Source: Methanobacteriota archaeon
GTDB lineage: Archaea > Thermoplasmatota > Poseidoniia > Poseidoniales > Thalassarchaeaceae
Length of the DNA stretch: 37,023 nt
Reading direction: 5' to 3'
Assembly (NCBI GenBank): GCA_014240285.1
Contig: JAAZXI010000009.1
Coordinates: forward strand, 1 to 37,023
Each line of letters begins with the position of its first letter. The stretch's first letter is position 1. A program made the position numbers and the translations under genes. The notes under the pieces were generated by a model. It was given only the letters and a program-made list of their open reading frames with translations. It had not been told where the DNA came from and searched no databases. This document shows positions 26,185 through 34,897 of this stretch, piece by piece.

Positions 26185-27251
26185 GACTGGGGCACATAGA
26201 TCGAATGAGAGCCATAGCCGTACTGTGCATGGTCGAAGTCCACACGGCGGCCATTATCCCACCCGAAGGAATCAGTGTTGGTCACCCTGCTGCCTTCGTC
26301 GCAGCCGCCTTCGGAGGGATGGCCGCGCCGATGTTCGTCGCCATATCTGGTTGGGGCATCCACATGAGTGCGATTCGCAGAGCCGCTGACCCTGCCCACA
26401 ACGCCGGGATATGGTTGCGTTGGCTGGCTCCCAGAATCTTGTTGCTGAGTCTATGTCAGCTGCTGGTCAACCTTCTACTCAGCGCCGACCGAGGGGGTCG
26501 CTTTGAGTGGCAGACCCCAGGTGTCCTGACACTGCTCGCAATAGGTGCCCTGCTGGCACCTGTCCTAATTCGGCTCTCTATGCGCTCTCGCGCATTACTG
26601 ATGCTGGTGATGATGGCAACACCATTGGCTCTCGGAGACATCTCTGGACCGGACTGGTCATGGTGGGAACGGGTTGGTTCTGAAGGAGTTTCAGAATGGC
26701 TTGCTAGGCTGCTATGGAACGGCACATATCCTGCGGTACCGTGGCTGGGTTTCGTGCTTCTGGGCTCCTTAATCTACGACCTTGCTGATAATCCGGCTGC
26801 GAGAGAGCGTGGCATCGTCCTCGGACTCGCTGCTACCACTGTCACGGCGGCCATCGCAGCGTTTGAGGAGATCCCTTGGGCTCTGACCGAGGGCGAGGCA
26901 GTCCTGACCTTCTTCCCAGCGAGCACCGCCTTCCTCGTCGTTTCCGGAACCTTCGTGCTAATCGCCCACAGGGCGCTTGAGGGCTCGGAGGCGAGTGGTG
27001 GCGAGCCGGGTGGAGGTGACCGTCTGGCGTCTCTTGAGTCCGCTGGCCGAATCACGCTGACAATCTACGTCGCTCATTTCGCCGTGTTGGGTGCTGTGGC
27101 ATCGGCGATGCAGGGGGAGCCTAGACTGGAGCTCGTTCCAGCCTTCGCTGCGACCATCGCCAACACTCTCATCTGGATACCTTTGGCGGCCTGGCACCAG
27201 AAGCACATACCCAATATCTCCTTCGAGGCCCTACTGAATAGACTCAGTTAG
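26181..27251 (+). CDS. Polytopic membrane acyltransferase-like protein (DUF1624/acyltransferase-3 style)
   Basis: 356 residues, about ten hydrophobic helices. The opening GHIDRMRAIAVLCMVEVHTAAI followed by GGMAAPMFVAISGWGIHM is the pattern of the acyltransferase-3/DUF1624/DUF418 superfamily: an Arg-containing first-helix start, a membrane His, and a Pro-Met-Phe helix. The closing GRITLTIYVAHFAVLGAV also fits, as the penultimate helix of that group. These proteins move acyl groups from the cytosolic side to sugars or lipids on the outer side. The substrate cannot be read here. It starts at TTG inside the deoA stop (4-nt overlap) and ends tail-to-tail with the M60 lipoprotein gene, overlapping it by 8 nt. 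Confidence 0.78.
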   Translation: MRLGHIDRMRAIAVLCMVEVHTAAIIPPEGISVGHPAAFVAAAFGGMAAPMFVAISGWGIHMSAIRRAADPAHNAGIWLRWLAPRILLLSLCQLLVNLLLSADRGGRFEWQTPGVLTLLAIGALLAPVLIRLSMRSRALLMLVMMATPLALGDISGPDWSWWERVGSEGVSEWLARLLWNGTYPAVPWLGFVLLGSLIYDLADNPAARERGIVLGLAATTVTAAIAAFEEIPWALTEGEAVLTFFPASTAFLVVSGTFVLIAHRALEGSEASGGEPGGGDRLASLESAGRITLTIYVAHFAVLGAVASAMQGEPRLELVPAFAATIANTLIWIPLAAWHQKHIPNISFEALLNRLS

Positions 27252-30200
27252 GTGTCACCGAAATCGGACCAAACCATACATCGCCCTCTTCGTTAGATGC
27301 CATGATGCGAACGTAGTAGGTAGTGTCGTCCGCTAAACTGATACCGGCAGAACCAGGGCCCACCTGAGGTGTACCGGCGCTGACGCTGTATGGCCAGAGT
27401 TGAGAATTGTTGCCCATGTCGGTCTGCCCGTAGTAAACGGTGAGAGTATTATTGGTGCCATTGTCGTAGACGTCCCATGTGACATCTGCAGTGCTGCTGG
27501 TGACATTGATCGTGGTCAGATTGCGAAGTATTGCGTCGTAGACGTAATAGTCGCCGCGCAGGGGGTCGTCGACCCATACCGGCAAGTGCTCAAGTGCGTC
27601 ATAGGTAGCTTGCGTCAGAGGGAAACCCCACGCAGCGTGATAGGGGGCGAGGTTGTATCCAGTAGCATTTGAGAGATGCAAAACCCATGCGTTGAACTCC
27701 TCGTTGCCGTTGGTCGGGACCTCTGCTGCAGGAAGAGTATAGTAGACGCTGAGAGCCTCTGTAATCGGCCCCCACCCCCACTCCTCCTTGATGATCAGAT
27801 AGGTGTCGAGTGCTATCCAAACGGACCAATTGGAGATGTTGGAGCCATCCTCGAAGTACGATTCCATCCTCGCTGCCCTCTGCTCTGGGTCAACGGCACT
27901 GTGTCCTTCTACTCCGACTAAATCTTCCATCAAGTAGACGCTGGCGAAGTTGCATCCCGTCTCAGTAGTGCCAGGGAGTGTGGATGGCATCCACTGATGG
28001 TTGTGGCCGAGTTCATGGAACATCCCCCAGTCACCGTTTTCTCTCATGTAAGATACGTTGACCACACCTGCCACACTGAGGTCGTGTGCCATGAATGGGT
28101 ACCCTGAGTGCATCCAGCCAGCAGATATCTGTGCATCGAAGACTGCTCTCTCCACTCTTGGCCATGGCTCAAAACCATACAGTTCATGCTCCATTTCTAG
28201 AGCCGTGTCCCACCACTCCATCAATTCCGTAGGATTTGTCAAATCTCGAATCTCATGGCTGGGCACTGTCATGATGAAATTATTAGAAATCAGTTCCGCC
28301 CACGGAGCTGGATTATCGTTCTCAAAGTAAATCCATTCAAAGTCACCCGTCTCCCCAAGAACAAACATTGGGGCCTTCACGGCGTTTGAGATATTTACTT
28401 GGAAGTCGCCCAATGTAGAGCCCGGCTCTATTGCGATGTAGATTGGTCCGCCGAAGGCATTCCCCACCTCCATCGTCTCCTGATCGACATACCACCATCT
28501 GACGATCTGCGGGTGCCGGTGTAGTTGGTCTTTAGACCACAGACTGTCGCTGTGTGCACCAACTAAGACATAGGTCCCTGAATCGACTGTATGGTTAGGA
28601 AGTGTGACCGTTACGACCTCTCCGGGAGCGGCATACAAACCGGTGGTCATCCTCACATGCGCTCTGGCCCCGGCATATCCGAAATTACTCGGAAGCCCGC
28701 TCTGATTGCCATCTATTGTCACAGTCCGTAATATCCTCGTTGCATTGGATGGCACCTCTCCGGGGAACTCAACATGGCTGGGATGCGCCGGGAGTTCATG
28801 CGCTGGTAGCCCCTGTGTCAGTGCCGCCTCCACTCTGAGCAAGGTGTCGGCTACCGGATCCTCGCCCATGTTATGACCGATGTTCTGCCACAATGTGCCA
28901 TATTCGATTACTGTCCAACCAGTAGCGTTGACTGTCTCCCTGAGAGGCGACCAGAAGTCATGGAAGTCCAAGGTCACTACCCCCGTGCATACGGACAGTG
29001 TGGAGTCGACGATAGCAGCATCATCAGTAGAGAGAGTCTGATTGTCGTTCCTGTCGGCTCTGATTGCCTCGATGGCCGCATGGGGACGGGCTAGCTCGTG
29101 CGGGAAATCAGACAGGTCGATATCGTTGTAGCCCCAGGCAGGTGAGACGAACAGCCCGGTCGTCTTGGCAATCTTGTTGCCCGGGTAGTTGTGCGCTACA
29201 TCGGAGTTGGAGTACGACCAGTACCAAGCATGACCACCCATTATCAGACCACCCCCCGCGAGCATGAAGTCGACTAGATTCTGGTTGTCTGAATCGTCAT
29301 GGCCGTTCCAGAACTCGTCGAGCAGGCAGTCTATGCCCGAGAGGTCCGCCGGAGTCACTGAGAGGTGAACCGTGTGACCTTTTGCCTGCAGTTCGTCCTC
29401 GAAGTCGTCGTAGCCCGCGCCGTAGGCGAGTCCCACGTCAGCGTTCTGGCCGCAGACCCATTCAACGGCGCGCAGGGAGAACTCGGTCTCCATGACGCCA
29501 GCGCCGTCGACCCAGCTCTCATGGCCGTATCCGAGCATCCTGCCACGACCGACGTGGCTGGCGGATATCACGGGAATCGTAGAGCCATAGCCCTCCTCTG
29601 TGAAGCCGATGGGGAAGGCCCACTCGCCAATAGGCAGTATCGGAGAAGGCCAGCCGCCCCAGTTCGTCTGTCCCATGCCGCGCAGCAGGTCTGACTGGTC
29701 GGCTTCGAGGTCGTGAACGGCTATCCACAGACTCAGCCCGGCCACCCCGCCGGTGTTGTTGGCCCAGATGATGTACTGCCTCCAGCCGGTACGCTCGTCG
29801 GGAGTTCCCGAAATTGTCCCGTTGGTAAGCAAAGTAAGGCCAGAGGGCAACGGCGGACTGACCTCCCAAGTCTCAATCTCGGGGCCATCGTTGGTGGCTA
29901 GTATTACGATACTCTCGTTGGCCTTCAGTGCGAATTCGATGTCAGGCCAAGAGATCGCGTCAGGAGGAAGACTGGTCACCCGAAACTGAAGCGGGGTCGA
30001 GGCCGGGCCACCGGAATTGTTGGCCCAGACAGTGTGGTGGGTCCACGGCTGTAGGAGGATTGCGGAGCCACTAATCTGCCCAGTATAGTAGTCGAAGACG
30101 AAGCCGGAAGGCAATGGAGGGTCTACTTCCCAGATGTCCGGAGTGCCGCCCTGCCAGGTCGGCATCACCTGCCCGATGCCATCACCCAGCCTAATGTCGA

Positions 30201-31302
30201 ACTGATAGGGCTCGTACCCAAGGCCCTCTACAGGGATGTCTCTGACGTCGATGAGAATGGTCGATGAGAGTGAGCCACCGGTGTTGTGAGCAGTGATTAC
30301 GTACTCCCTCAGTGGGTGCGCCGATATCGGAGTTCCTCGTAGAGAGCCATCGAACTGGTGCAGCACTACTCCTTCGGGAAGAGGGGGTTCGATTGACCAG
30401 TTAGTGACCTGCCCTCCCTCAGAAGATGGTATGACTTGCACTGACACACCTATGGTCCAGTAGAATGGGTGCCCGGGGTACGAAAGAGCCGTGGGCTCTT
30501 CATGTAGGGTGATGATTCGAATTGAAGTTTCAATGGAGCCGCCTGAGTTTGAGGCGATAACGGTGTGATTGGAGTCTCCGAGAGCACGTGCTATGCCGGT
30601 TATTGAACCGTCGTCGAGAATCACCAGTCCTTCAGGAAGTAGAGGGCTGGTTGACCACTCGTCTGCTGTTCCACCCAACAGCAGTGGTGAGCCGATTGAG
30701 CACTCCTCCCCCAGAGTGCACGGTAGAACATCTGAGAGATATTGGATGGAATTCGGAGCCGCGGCGACCACCGTTATGTCGATGGTGGTGACCGCAGAGC
30801 CTACCGCGTTCGTACCGATGATGGTGTAGCGGATTTCGATAGCCGCCCCCTCAGGAGTCCCTCCGATCACCCCCGAATCTCCATCGAGAGACAGACCATC
30901 TGGAAGCCGAGGGTTGACGAACCAGTCCTGTGGGCCGTCGCCGAGGAAACTCGGAGTCAGGGTCTGCATCTCGACTCCGACGATGAGAAGGATGGAGCTC
31001 TCCCCATAGGTCAGAGAACTCGGCTGCTGCATTATCCTGCAAGCATCACCAGTGAACACCTGCTGGGCTGTGCAGTCGTCCTCAGTGATGACAGGGACAA
31101 AGCAGTCGGGGTGAGACGGCTCGGCGACACAGTCGACCTCCTCAACCGGCTCCTTCTCCTCGTCGAATAACCCAAGACATCCCGAGCTGAGCATCAGCAT
31201 CGAGAGCAGGAGGGCGGCGTTGCGCTTCGGCTGCACGGGCCTTATTGGACGGCCTCTGGCGAAAAAGTGTCCGGAAGGCGTGCTCCTCAGGAGCACGCTC
31301 AC
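27244..31302 (-). CDS. Giant lipoprotein with Ig-like repeats and M60/TCAF-type metallopeptidase
   Basis: 1,352 residues. A basic N-region and LLLSMLMLSSGC give a lipobox with Cys42 as the likely lipidated residue. Five Ig-like (He_PIG type) repeats follow to about residue 560, each with a phrase such as LPDGLSLDGDSGVIGGTP or LPSGLTLLTNGTISGTP. Next comes an amidotransferase-like region (PVISASHVGRGRMLGYGHESW, GGGLIMGGHAWYW). The peptidase domain carries HELGHNHQ at residue 1096, with TTETGCN after it, giving HExxH plus a downstream Glu of gluzincins. A fibronectin-III-like end (TTYYVRIMASNEEGD) closes it. The amidotransferase-then-M60 order resembles vertebrate TCAF proteins. M60 enzymes often attack glycoproteins, so surface protein degradation is likely. 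N-x-S/T sequons are frequent. Its GTG start overlaps the glyA stop by 4 nt. Confidence 0.87.
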   Translation of the reverse strand: MSVLLRSTPSGHFFARGRPIRPVQPKRNAALLLSMLMLSSGCLGLFDEEKEPVEEVDCVAEPSHPDCFVPVITEDDCTAQQVFTGDACRIMQQPSSLTYGESSILLIVGVEMQTLTPSFLGDGPQDWFVNPRLPDGLSLDGDSGVIGGTPEGAAIEIRYTIIGTNAVGSAVTTIDITVVAAAPNSIQYLSDVLPCTLGEECSIGSPLLLGGTADEWSTSPLLPEGLVILDDGSITGIARALGDSNHTVIASNSGGSIETSIRIITLHEEPTALSYPGHPFYWTIGVSVQVIPSSEGGQVTNWSIEPPLPEGVVLHQFDGSLRGTPISAHPLREYVITAHNTGGSLSSTILIDVRDIPVEGLGYEPYQFDIRLGDGIGQVMPTWQGGTPDIWEVDPPLPSGFVFDYYTGQISGSAILLQPWTHHTVWANNSGGPASTPLQFRVTSLPPDAISWPDIEFALKANESIVILATNDGPEIETWEVSPPLPSGLTLLTNGTISGTPDERTGWRQYIIWANNTGGVAGLSLWIAVHDLEADQSDLLRGMGQTNWGGWPSPILPIGEWAFPIGFTEEGYGSTIPVISASHVGRGRMLGYGHESWVDGAGVMETEFSLRAVEWVCGQNADVGLAYGAGYDDFEDELQAKGHTVHLSVTPADLSGIDCLLDEFWNGHDDSDNQNLVDFMLAGGGLIMGGHAWYWSYSNSDVAHNYPGNKIAKTTGLFVSPAWGYNDIDLSDFPHELARPHAAIEAIRADRNDNQTLSTDDAAIVDSTLSVCTGVVTLDFHDFWSPLRETVNATGWTVIEYGTLWQNIGHNMGEDPVADTLLRVEAALTQGLPAHELPAHPSHVEFPGEVPSNATRILRTVTIDGNQSGLPSNFGYAGARAHVRMTTGLYAAPGEVVTVTLPNHTVDSGTYVLVGAHSDSLWSKDQLHRHPQIVRWWYVDQETMEVGNAFGGPIYIAIEPGSTLGDFQVNISNAVKAPMFVLGETGDFEWIYFENDNPAPWAELISNNFIMTVPSHEIRDLTNPTELMEWWDTALEMEHELYGFEPWPRVERAVFDAQISAGWMHSGYPFMAHDLSVAGVVNVSYMRENGDWGMFHELGHNHQWMPSTLPGTTETGCNFASVYLMEDLVGVEGHSAVDPEQRAARMESYFEDGSNISNWSVWIALDTYLIIKEEWGWGPITEALSVYYTLPAAEVPTNGNEEFNAWVLHLSNATGYNLAPYHAAWGFPLTQATYDALEHLPVWVDDPLRGDYYVYDAILRNLTTINVTSSTADVTWDVYDNGTNNTLTVYYGQTDMGNNSQLWPYSVSAGTPQVGPGSAGISLADDTTYYVRIMASNEEGDVWFGPISVTPN

Positions 31303-32579
31303 GCGAGGCCAGGATATGCTGGCCCAGGCTCGAAGCAGTAGTGGACTGTCTGGAACTCGGACTTGAACTCGGCAACGTCCCTGCGGACAATGGTTGGATT
31401 CTCGTTGGAGAGCAGTGCCCTAGCAAAGAAGCGTGCCACATCCTGCATCTCGTCGGGCCTCATGCCTACCCTAGTCAGTTCAGGGACACCCAATCTGAGT
31501 CCGCTGGGTGACATCGCCTTGGTGTCCCCAGGAAGCATGTTCATGTTGGTGATGATGCCGGCTTCCTCAAGCAGTGCGGCTGCATCCCTACCAGCTCCTG
31601 AATCGGCCTCTCCGTGACGAGTCAGGACCTGGTGGCTGGCTGTGTAGTCGCGCTCCTCGGCCATCACCTCGAAACCCTCGGCAGCTAGAGCAGCGCCAAG
31701 CGCCTTGGCGTTGGCAACGATGTCTCTGGCGTAGTCGGCACCGAACTCCTCAAACTCGGCTAGAGCCACTGCTTTACCAGCTACGTGATGGAGGTGATAG
31801 GAAGAGCAGACTCCGGGGAATATCGCGCTGTTCAGGCGACGCTGGAACTTGGGGTCGTCAGAGTTCGAAAGTAGGAAGCCACCCTGTGGGCCAGGGAATG
31901 TCTTGTGGCTGCTCCCGGTCATCACGTCAGCACCTTCCCTCAGAGGGTCCTGGAACTGATCTCCCGCAATTAGCCCGAGGACGTGAGCAGCGTCGTACAT
32001 CACCTTGGCACCGACCTCGTGGGCGGCGTCAGCCAGCTCTTCCAAGGGAGTCGGGAACAGGAATACAGATTGACCGAACAGAGCAATGTTTGGCTCGGTC
32101 TCGCGAATCAGGTCTGCTGCAGCGTCAATGTCTGGCTCCATGCGGCTCTCGACCCAGGGGTACGTAACCAGATTCAACCCCCGCAAACCTACTGCGCCCA
32201 TACGTGCGTGTGAGATGTGGCCGCCGTCGGCAGTGGACACTGCGGTGATTGTGTCTCCGGGCTTGGCTAGGGCCTTCAGTCCGGCGATGTTGGAAACAGT
32301 TCCCGAGGTCGACTGTATATTTGCAAAATTGCAGTCAAAGACACGCTGAGCAGCAGCGATGCCAATCTCCTCAATGGTGTCGAAGTCGTCGCACCCCTGG
32401 TAGTACCGCTTACCCGGCAGGCCTTCTGCATACCTGCCGTGTAGATCCGAATCGCAGGCCTTGCGTACCAACGGGCTGAGGATGTTTTCGCTGGCTATCA
32501 TAGGCAGACTGTCGCGGTAGTGCCTGCCCGACTCGTCGACTGCTTCCTGTATCCTCAATGCTGCCTCACGAGCACTCAT
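31299..32579 (-). CDS. glyA: Serine hydroxymethyltransferase
   Basis: PLP enzyme interconverting serine and glycine while moving a one-carbon unit to or from the folate or pterin carrier. 426 residues, normal length. Diagnostic segments are LPMIASENILSP, GRYAEGLPGKRYYQGCDDFDTIE, the PLP site GSSHKTFPGPQGG with Lys226, and the C-terminal SGLRLGVPELTRVGM. ATG 32579 gives the expected N-terminus. Upstream, 108 nt separate it from the divergent Asp-rich repeat gene. Glycine made here feeds PurD, also in this window. Downstream it is translationally coupled to the M60 lipoprotein, an unexpected partner. Confidence 0.97.
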   Translation of the reverse strand: MSAREAALRIQEAVDESGRHYRDSLPMIASENILSPLVRKACDSDLHGRYAEGLPGKRYYQGCDDFDTIEEIGIAAAQRVFDCNFANIQSTSGTVSNIAGLKALAKPGDTITAVSTADGGHISHARMGAVGLRGLNLVTYPWVESRMEPDIDAAADLIRETEPNIALFGQSVFLFPTPLEELADAAHEVGAKVMYDAAHVLGLIAGDQFQDPLREGADVMTGSSHKTFPGPQGGFLLSNSDDPKFQRRLNSAIFPGVCSSYHLHHVAGKAVALAEFEEFGADYARDIVANAKALGAALAAEGFEVMAEERDYTASHQVLTRHGEADSGAGRDAAALLEEAGIITNMNMLPGDTKAMSPSGLRLGVPELTRVGMRPDEMQDVARFFARALLSNENPTIVRRDVAEFKSEFQTVHYCFEPGPAYPGLA

Positions 32580-32687
32580 GTATCCTGCATCGAGAACAAG
32601 TCAAAGAGTTTAGCGGAAGCGTGTAGAATCTCCTCATTCCGACTTAACGGGGGAGAGTATTTTGAATCGGGGCGGACATGGTACCCC

Positions 32688-34781
32688 ATGAGCCGACGCG
32701 CCACCCTAACAACCATCCTGACTGCAATGCTGCTGGTAGCGGTCCCATACACCGTCCTAGCGACCGATTCTGACGGCGACGGGACTGATGACGTAGACGA
32801 TGATTTTCCGAACAACCCATGTGCTGACACCGATACCGATGGAGATGGTTTGCCCGACACCGTAGTGAGTGGTTGCTCTTCTCAATCGGTGGTCGGCTAC
32901 ACCTCCTTTGAGGATCCATTCGCTGCGAGCATAAAGTATACCGACACCGGTAGCGAGTCAGTCAATAGATACCTCTGGAACAACGCCAACGAATCTCACG
33001 TCGCGCATAACCAGACCACTGGCTCTGAGATGGGATTCACCCTCTACTACACCTCGACTGGCGGTGTTGGCCTGACTGATGGAGACTACTTCGGTACGGT
33101 CAACTACACGGGAACTGTTGGCAACTTCACTGAAGGCACGAAGGGTTACCAGATGTCAGACGTCGATGGCATAACCACTCTGGCTCTCGATGATATCACG
33201 GCGGAAATACTAACCTTCGACCTGTTCGTCCAAGATGACGGTTGGGAGTGGAGTGGTTCGTCGAGTTATGATTACATCAATATCTCATTCATTGGCGCCA
33301 ACTCAGATATCTCGATCCTTAGCACCTACGGCACCGATATCGATACCGGATACGCCTCATATCTGGGCACTTGGACGACAATAACTGTGGCGATAGGAAC
33401 GGCTGGAAATGGCCATCTCGAGGTTGAGTTCTCATCGAACTCCGGGTCGGAAGCCATCTACCTTGACAACATACAGTTCACCTCGACAGTGGTGCTTACT
33501 GCTGACTTGGATGATGACGGCGACGGCTGGCTCGATGTCGATGAGACCGATTGCGGCACCGACCCGCTAGATGGCAACGATGTTCCAGCTGATGCCGATT
33601 CCAACGGCATCTGCGACGCCCTTGAGGGCGACGACTTCGACGGTGACGGGATTTCTAACGATCAGGATCCAGACGATGACAACGACGGTGTAGATGATGT
33701 CGACGACGCGTTTCCGTTAAACCCCAACGAGTGGGATGACACCGACAGTGACGGTATAGGTGACAACGCCGACCTCGACGACGACAACGACGCCTGGACG
33801 GACGTTGATGAGTCCGCCTGCGGCACCGACCCCCTAGATGGTGCATCCATACCCTCTGATTACGACAACGACATGGTCTGCGACTCCCTCGATTCCGATG
33901 ATGATGATGACGGCTGGACCGACACCTATGAGTCGGATTGTAACACAGATCCGAGCGATGCAAATTCCATCCCGTTGGACTCTGATGGTGACGGCACCTG
34001 TGACTTCCAGGACTTCGACGGAGACAACGATGGAGTCAATGATGCGGATGATGCGTTCCCGAGCGATTCATCGGAGTGGGCGGACACCGACGGAGATGGG
34101 ACTGGTGACAACGCTGATTCCGACGACGACGGAGATGGCTGGTCGGACTCTTCGGAGGGCGACTGCGGCAGTGATTCTGCAGATTCAGTTTCCACACCAG
34201 AGGACATGGACGGGGATGGTATATGCGATGGCTTAGATGATGACATGGACGGGGACGGATACGGAGAAGACGACGCTTTTCCCGCTGATGCAAATGAGTG
34301 GATAGACACAGACGTAGACGGATTTGGAGATAACGCTGATGATGATGATGATAATGACGGGTGGTTGGATTTGGTAGAGGCGGATTGTGGGAGTAATCCT
34401 ATGGACGAAGCTTCCGTTCCCGATGACATCGATGGAGATGGTGATTGCGACCTCCAGGACCCAGATGACGACGGTGACGGAGTGGCAGACGGGGATGATG
34501 CGAAGCCGATGGACCCGAGCGAGTGGGACGACACCGACGGCGACGGAATCGGAGACAACACCGATTTGGATGACGACAATGATGGCTGGTCAGATGCTGA
34601 GGAGAACGAATGCGGCACTGACCAGTACGACAGTGGCATTACACCCACTGATTACGATAACAACGGGGTGTGTGATGCCAACGACCCCATCATTGAGCCC
34701 GAGCCCGAGGGCACCCCCGGATTCGGACTAATCTCGGCTCTAGCAGTGCTCGCACTTGCGGCTCTCGCTAGAAGGGACTGA
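32688..34781 (+). CDS. Asp-rich thrombospondin-type-3 repeat surface protein with PGF-CTERM-like tail
   Basis: 697 residues from ATG 32688. The track start at 32520 lies inside glyA on the other strand and adds a non-signal sequence. The signal peptide is TLTTILTAMLLVAVPYTVLA, then TDSDGDGTDDVDDD. A beta-sandwich-like domain with several sequons occupies about residues 75-270 (VVGYTSFEDPF...YLDNIQFTS). After it come calcium-binding repeats of two alternating kinds, DTDGDGIGDNADLDDDNDGW and CGTDPLD...DYDNDMVCD, repeated about six times. The end, EGTPGFGLISALAVLALAALARRD, has PGF, a hydrophobic helix and basic residues, like the PGF-CTERM signal processed by archaeosortase A. Probably an adhesin or cell-wall-linked structural protein. 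The stop directly abuts the tRNA-Asn CCA on the opposite strand. Confidence 0.88.
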   Translation: MSRRATLTTILTAMLLVAVPYTVLATDSDGDGTDDVDDDFPNNPCADTDTDGDGLPDTVVSGCSSQSVVGYTSFEDPFAASIKYTDTGSESVNRYLWNNANESHVAHNQTTGSEMGFTLYYTSTGGVGLTDGDYFGTVNYTGTVGNFTEGTKGYQMSDVDGITTLALDDITAEILTFDLFVQDDGWEWSGSSSYDYINISFIGANSDISILSTYGTDIDTGYASYLGTWTTITVAIGTAGNGHLEVEFSSNSGSEAIYLDNIQFTSTVVLTADLDDDGDGWLDVDETDCGTDPLDGNDVPADADSNGICDALEGDDFDGDGISNDQDPDDDNDGVDDVDDAFPLNPNEWDDTDSDGIGDNADLDDDNDAWTDVDESACGTDPLDGASIPSDYDNDMVCDSLDSDDDDDGWTDTYESDCNTDPSDANSIPLDSDGDGTCDFQDFDGDNDGVNDADDAFPSDSSEWADTDGDGTGDNADSDDDGDGWSDSSEGDCGSDSADSVSTPEDMDGDGICDGLDDDMDGDGYGEDDAFPADANEWIDTDVDGFGDNADDDDDNDGWLDLVEADCGSNPMDEASVPDDIDGDGDCDLQDPDDDGDGVADGDDAKPMDPSEWDDTDGDGIGDNTDLDDDNDGWSDAEENECGTDQYDSGITPTDYDNNGVCDANDPIIEPEPEGTPGFGLISALAVLALAALARRD

Positions 34782-34857
34782 TGGCGCCGACAGCAGGACT
34801 CGAACCTGCGACCTGTGGATTAACAGTCCACCGCTCCACCAACTAAGCTATGTCGGC
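34782..34857 (-). tRNA. tRNA-Asn (GTT), CCA encoded
   Basis: On the minus strand GCCGACA pairs perfectly with TGTCGGC. The anticodon arm GTGGA-CTGTTAA-TCCAC gives GTT. The T arm is GCAGG-TTCGAGT-CCTGC, the discriminator is G, and CCA is encoded at 34782-34784. It lies 40 nt after guaAB on the same strand, with no obvious own promoter. Confidence 0.97.
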
Positions 34858-34897
34858 CTGACTCGCGGCTGGCCCCATCCTTCATCAAAGAATCGGA

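Noticed and set aside
32520-32687. N-terminal extension of the Asp-rich repeat protein
   Set aside because: The extension overlaps the glyA start on the other strand and would bury the clear signal peptide that begins at ATG 32688.
33926-34648. Minus-strand 240-residue Ser/Pro-rich open frame
   Set aside because: It is the antisense of the Asp-codon repeats in the plus-strand gene; repeated GAY codons read as Ser and Ile in reverse and create a false open frame.
33500-34700. Regularly spaced repeats that might suggest a CRISPR array
   Set aside because: The repeats are imperfect, in frame, and encode calcium-binding Asp motifs; there are no unique spacers between identical repeats.
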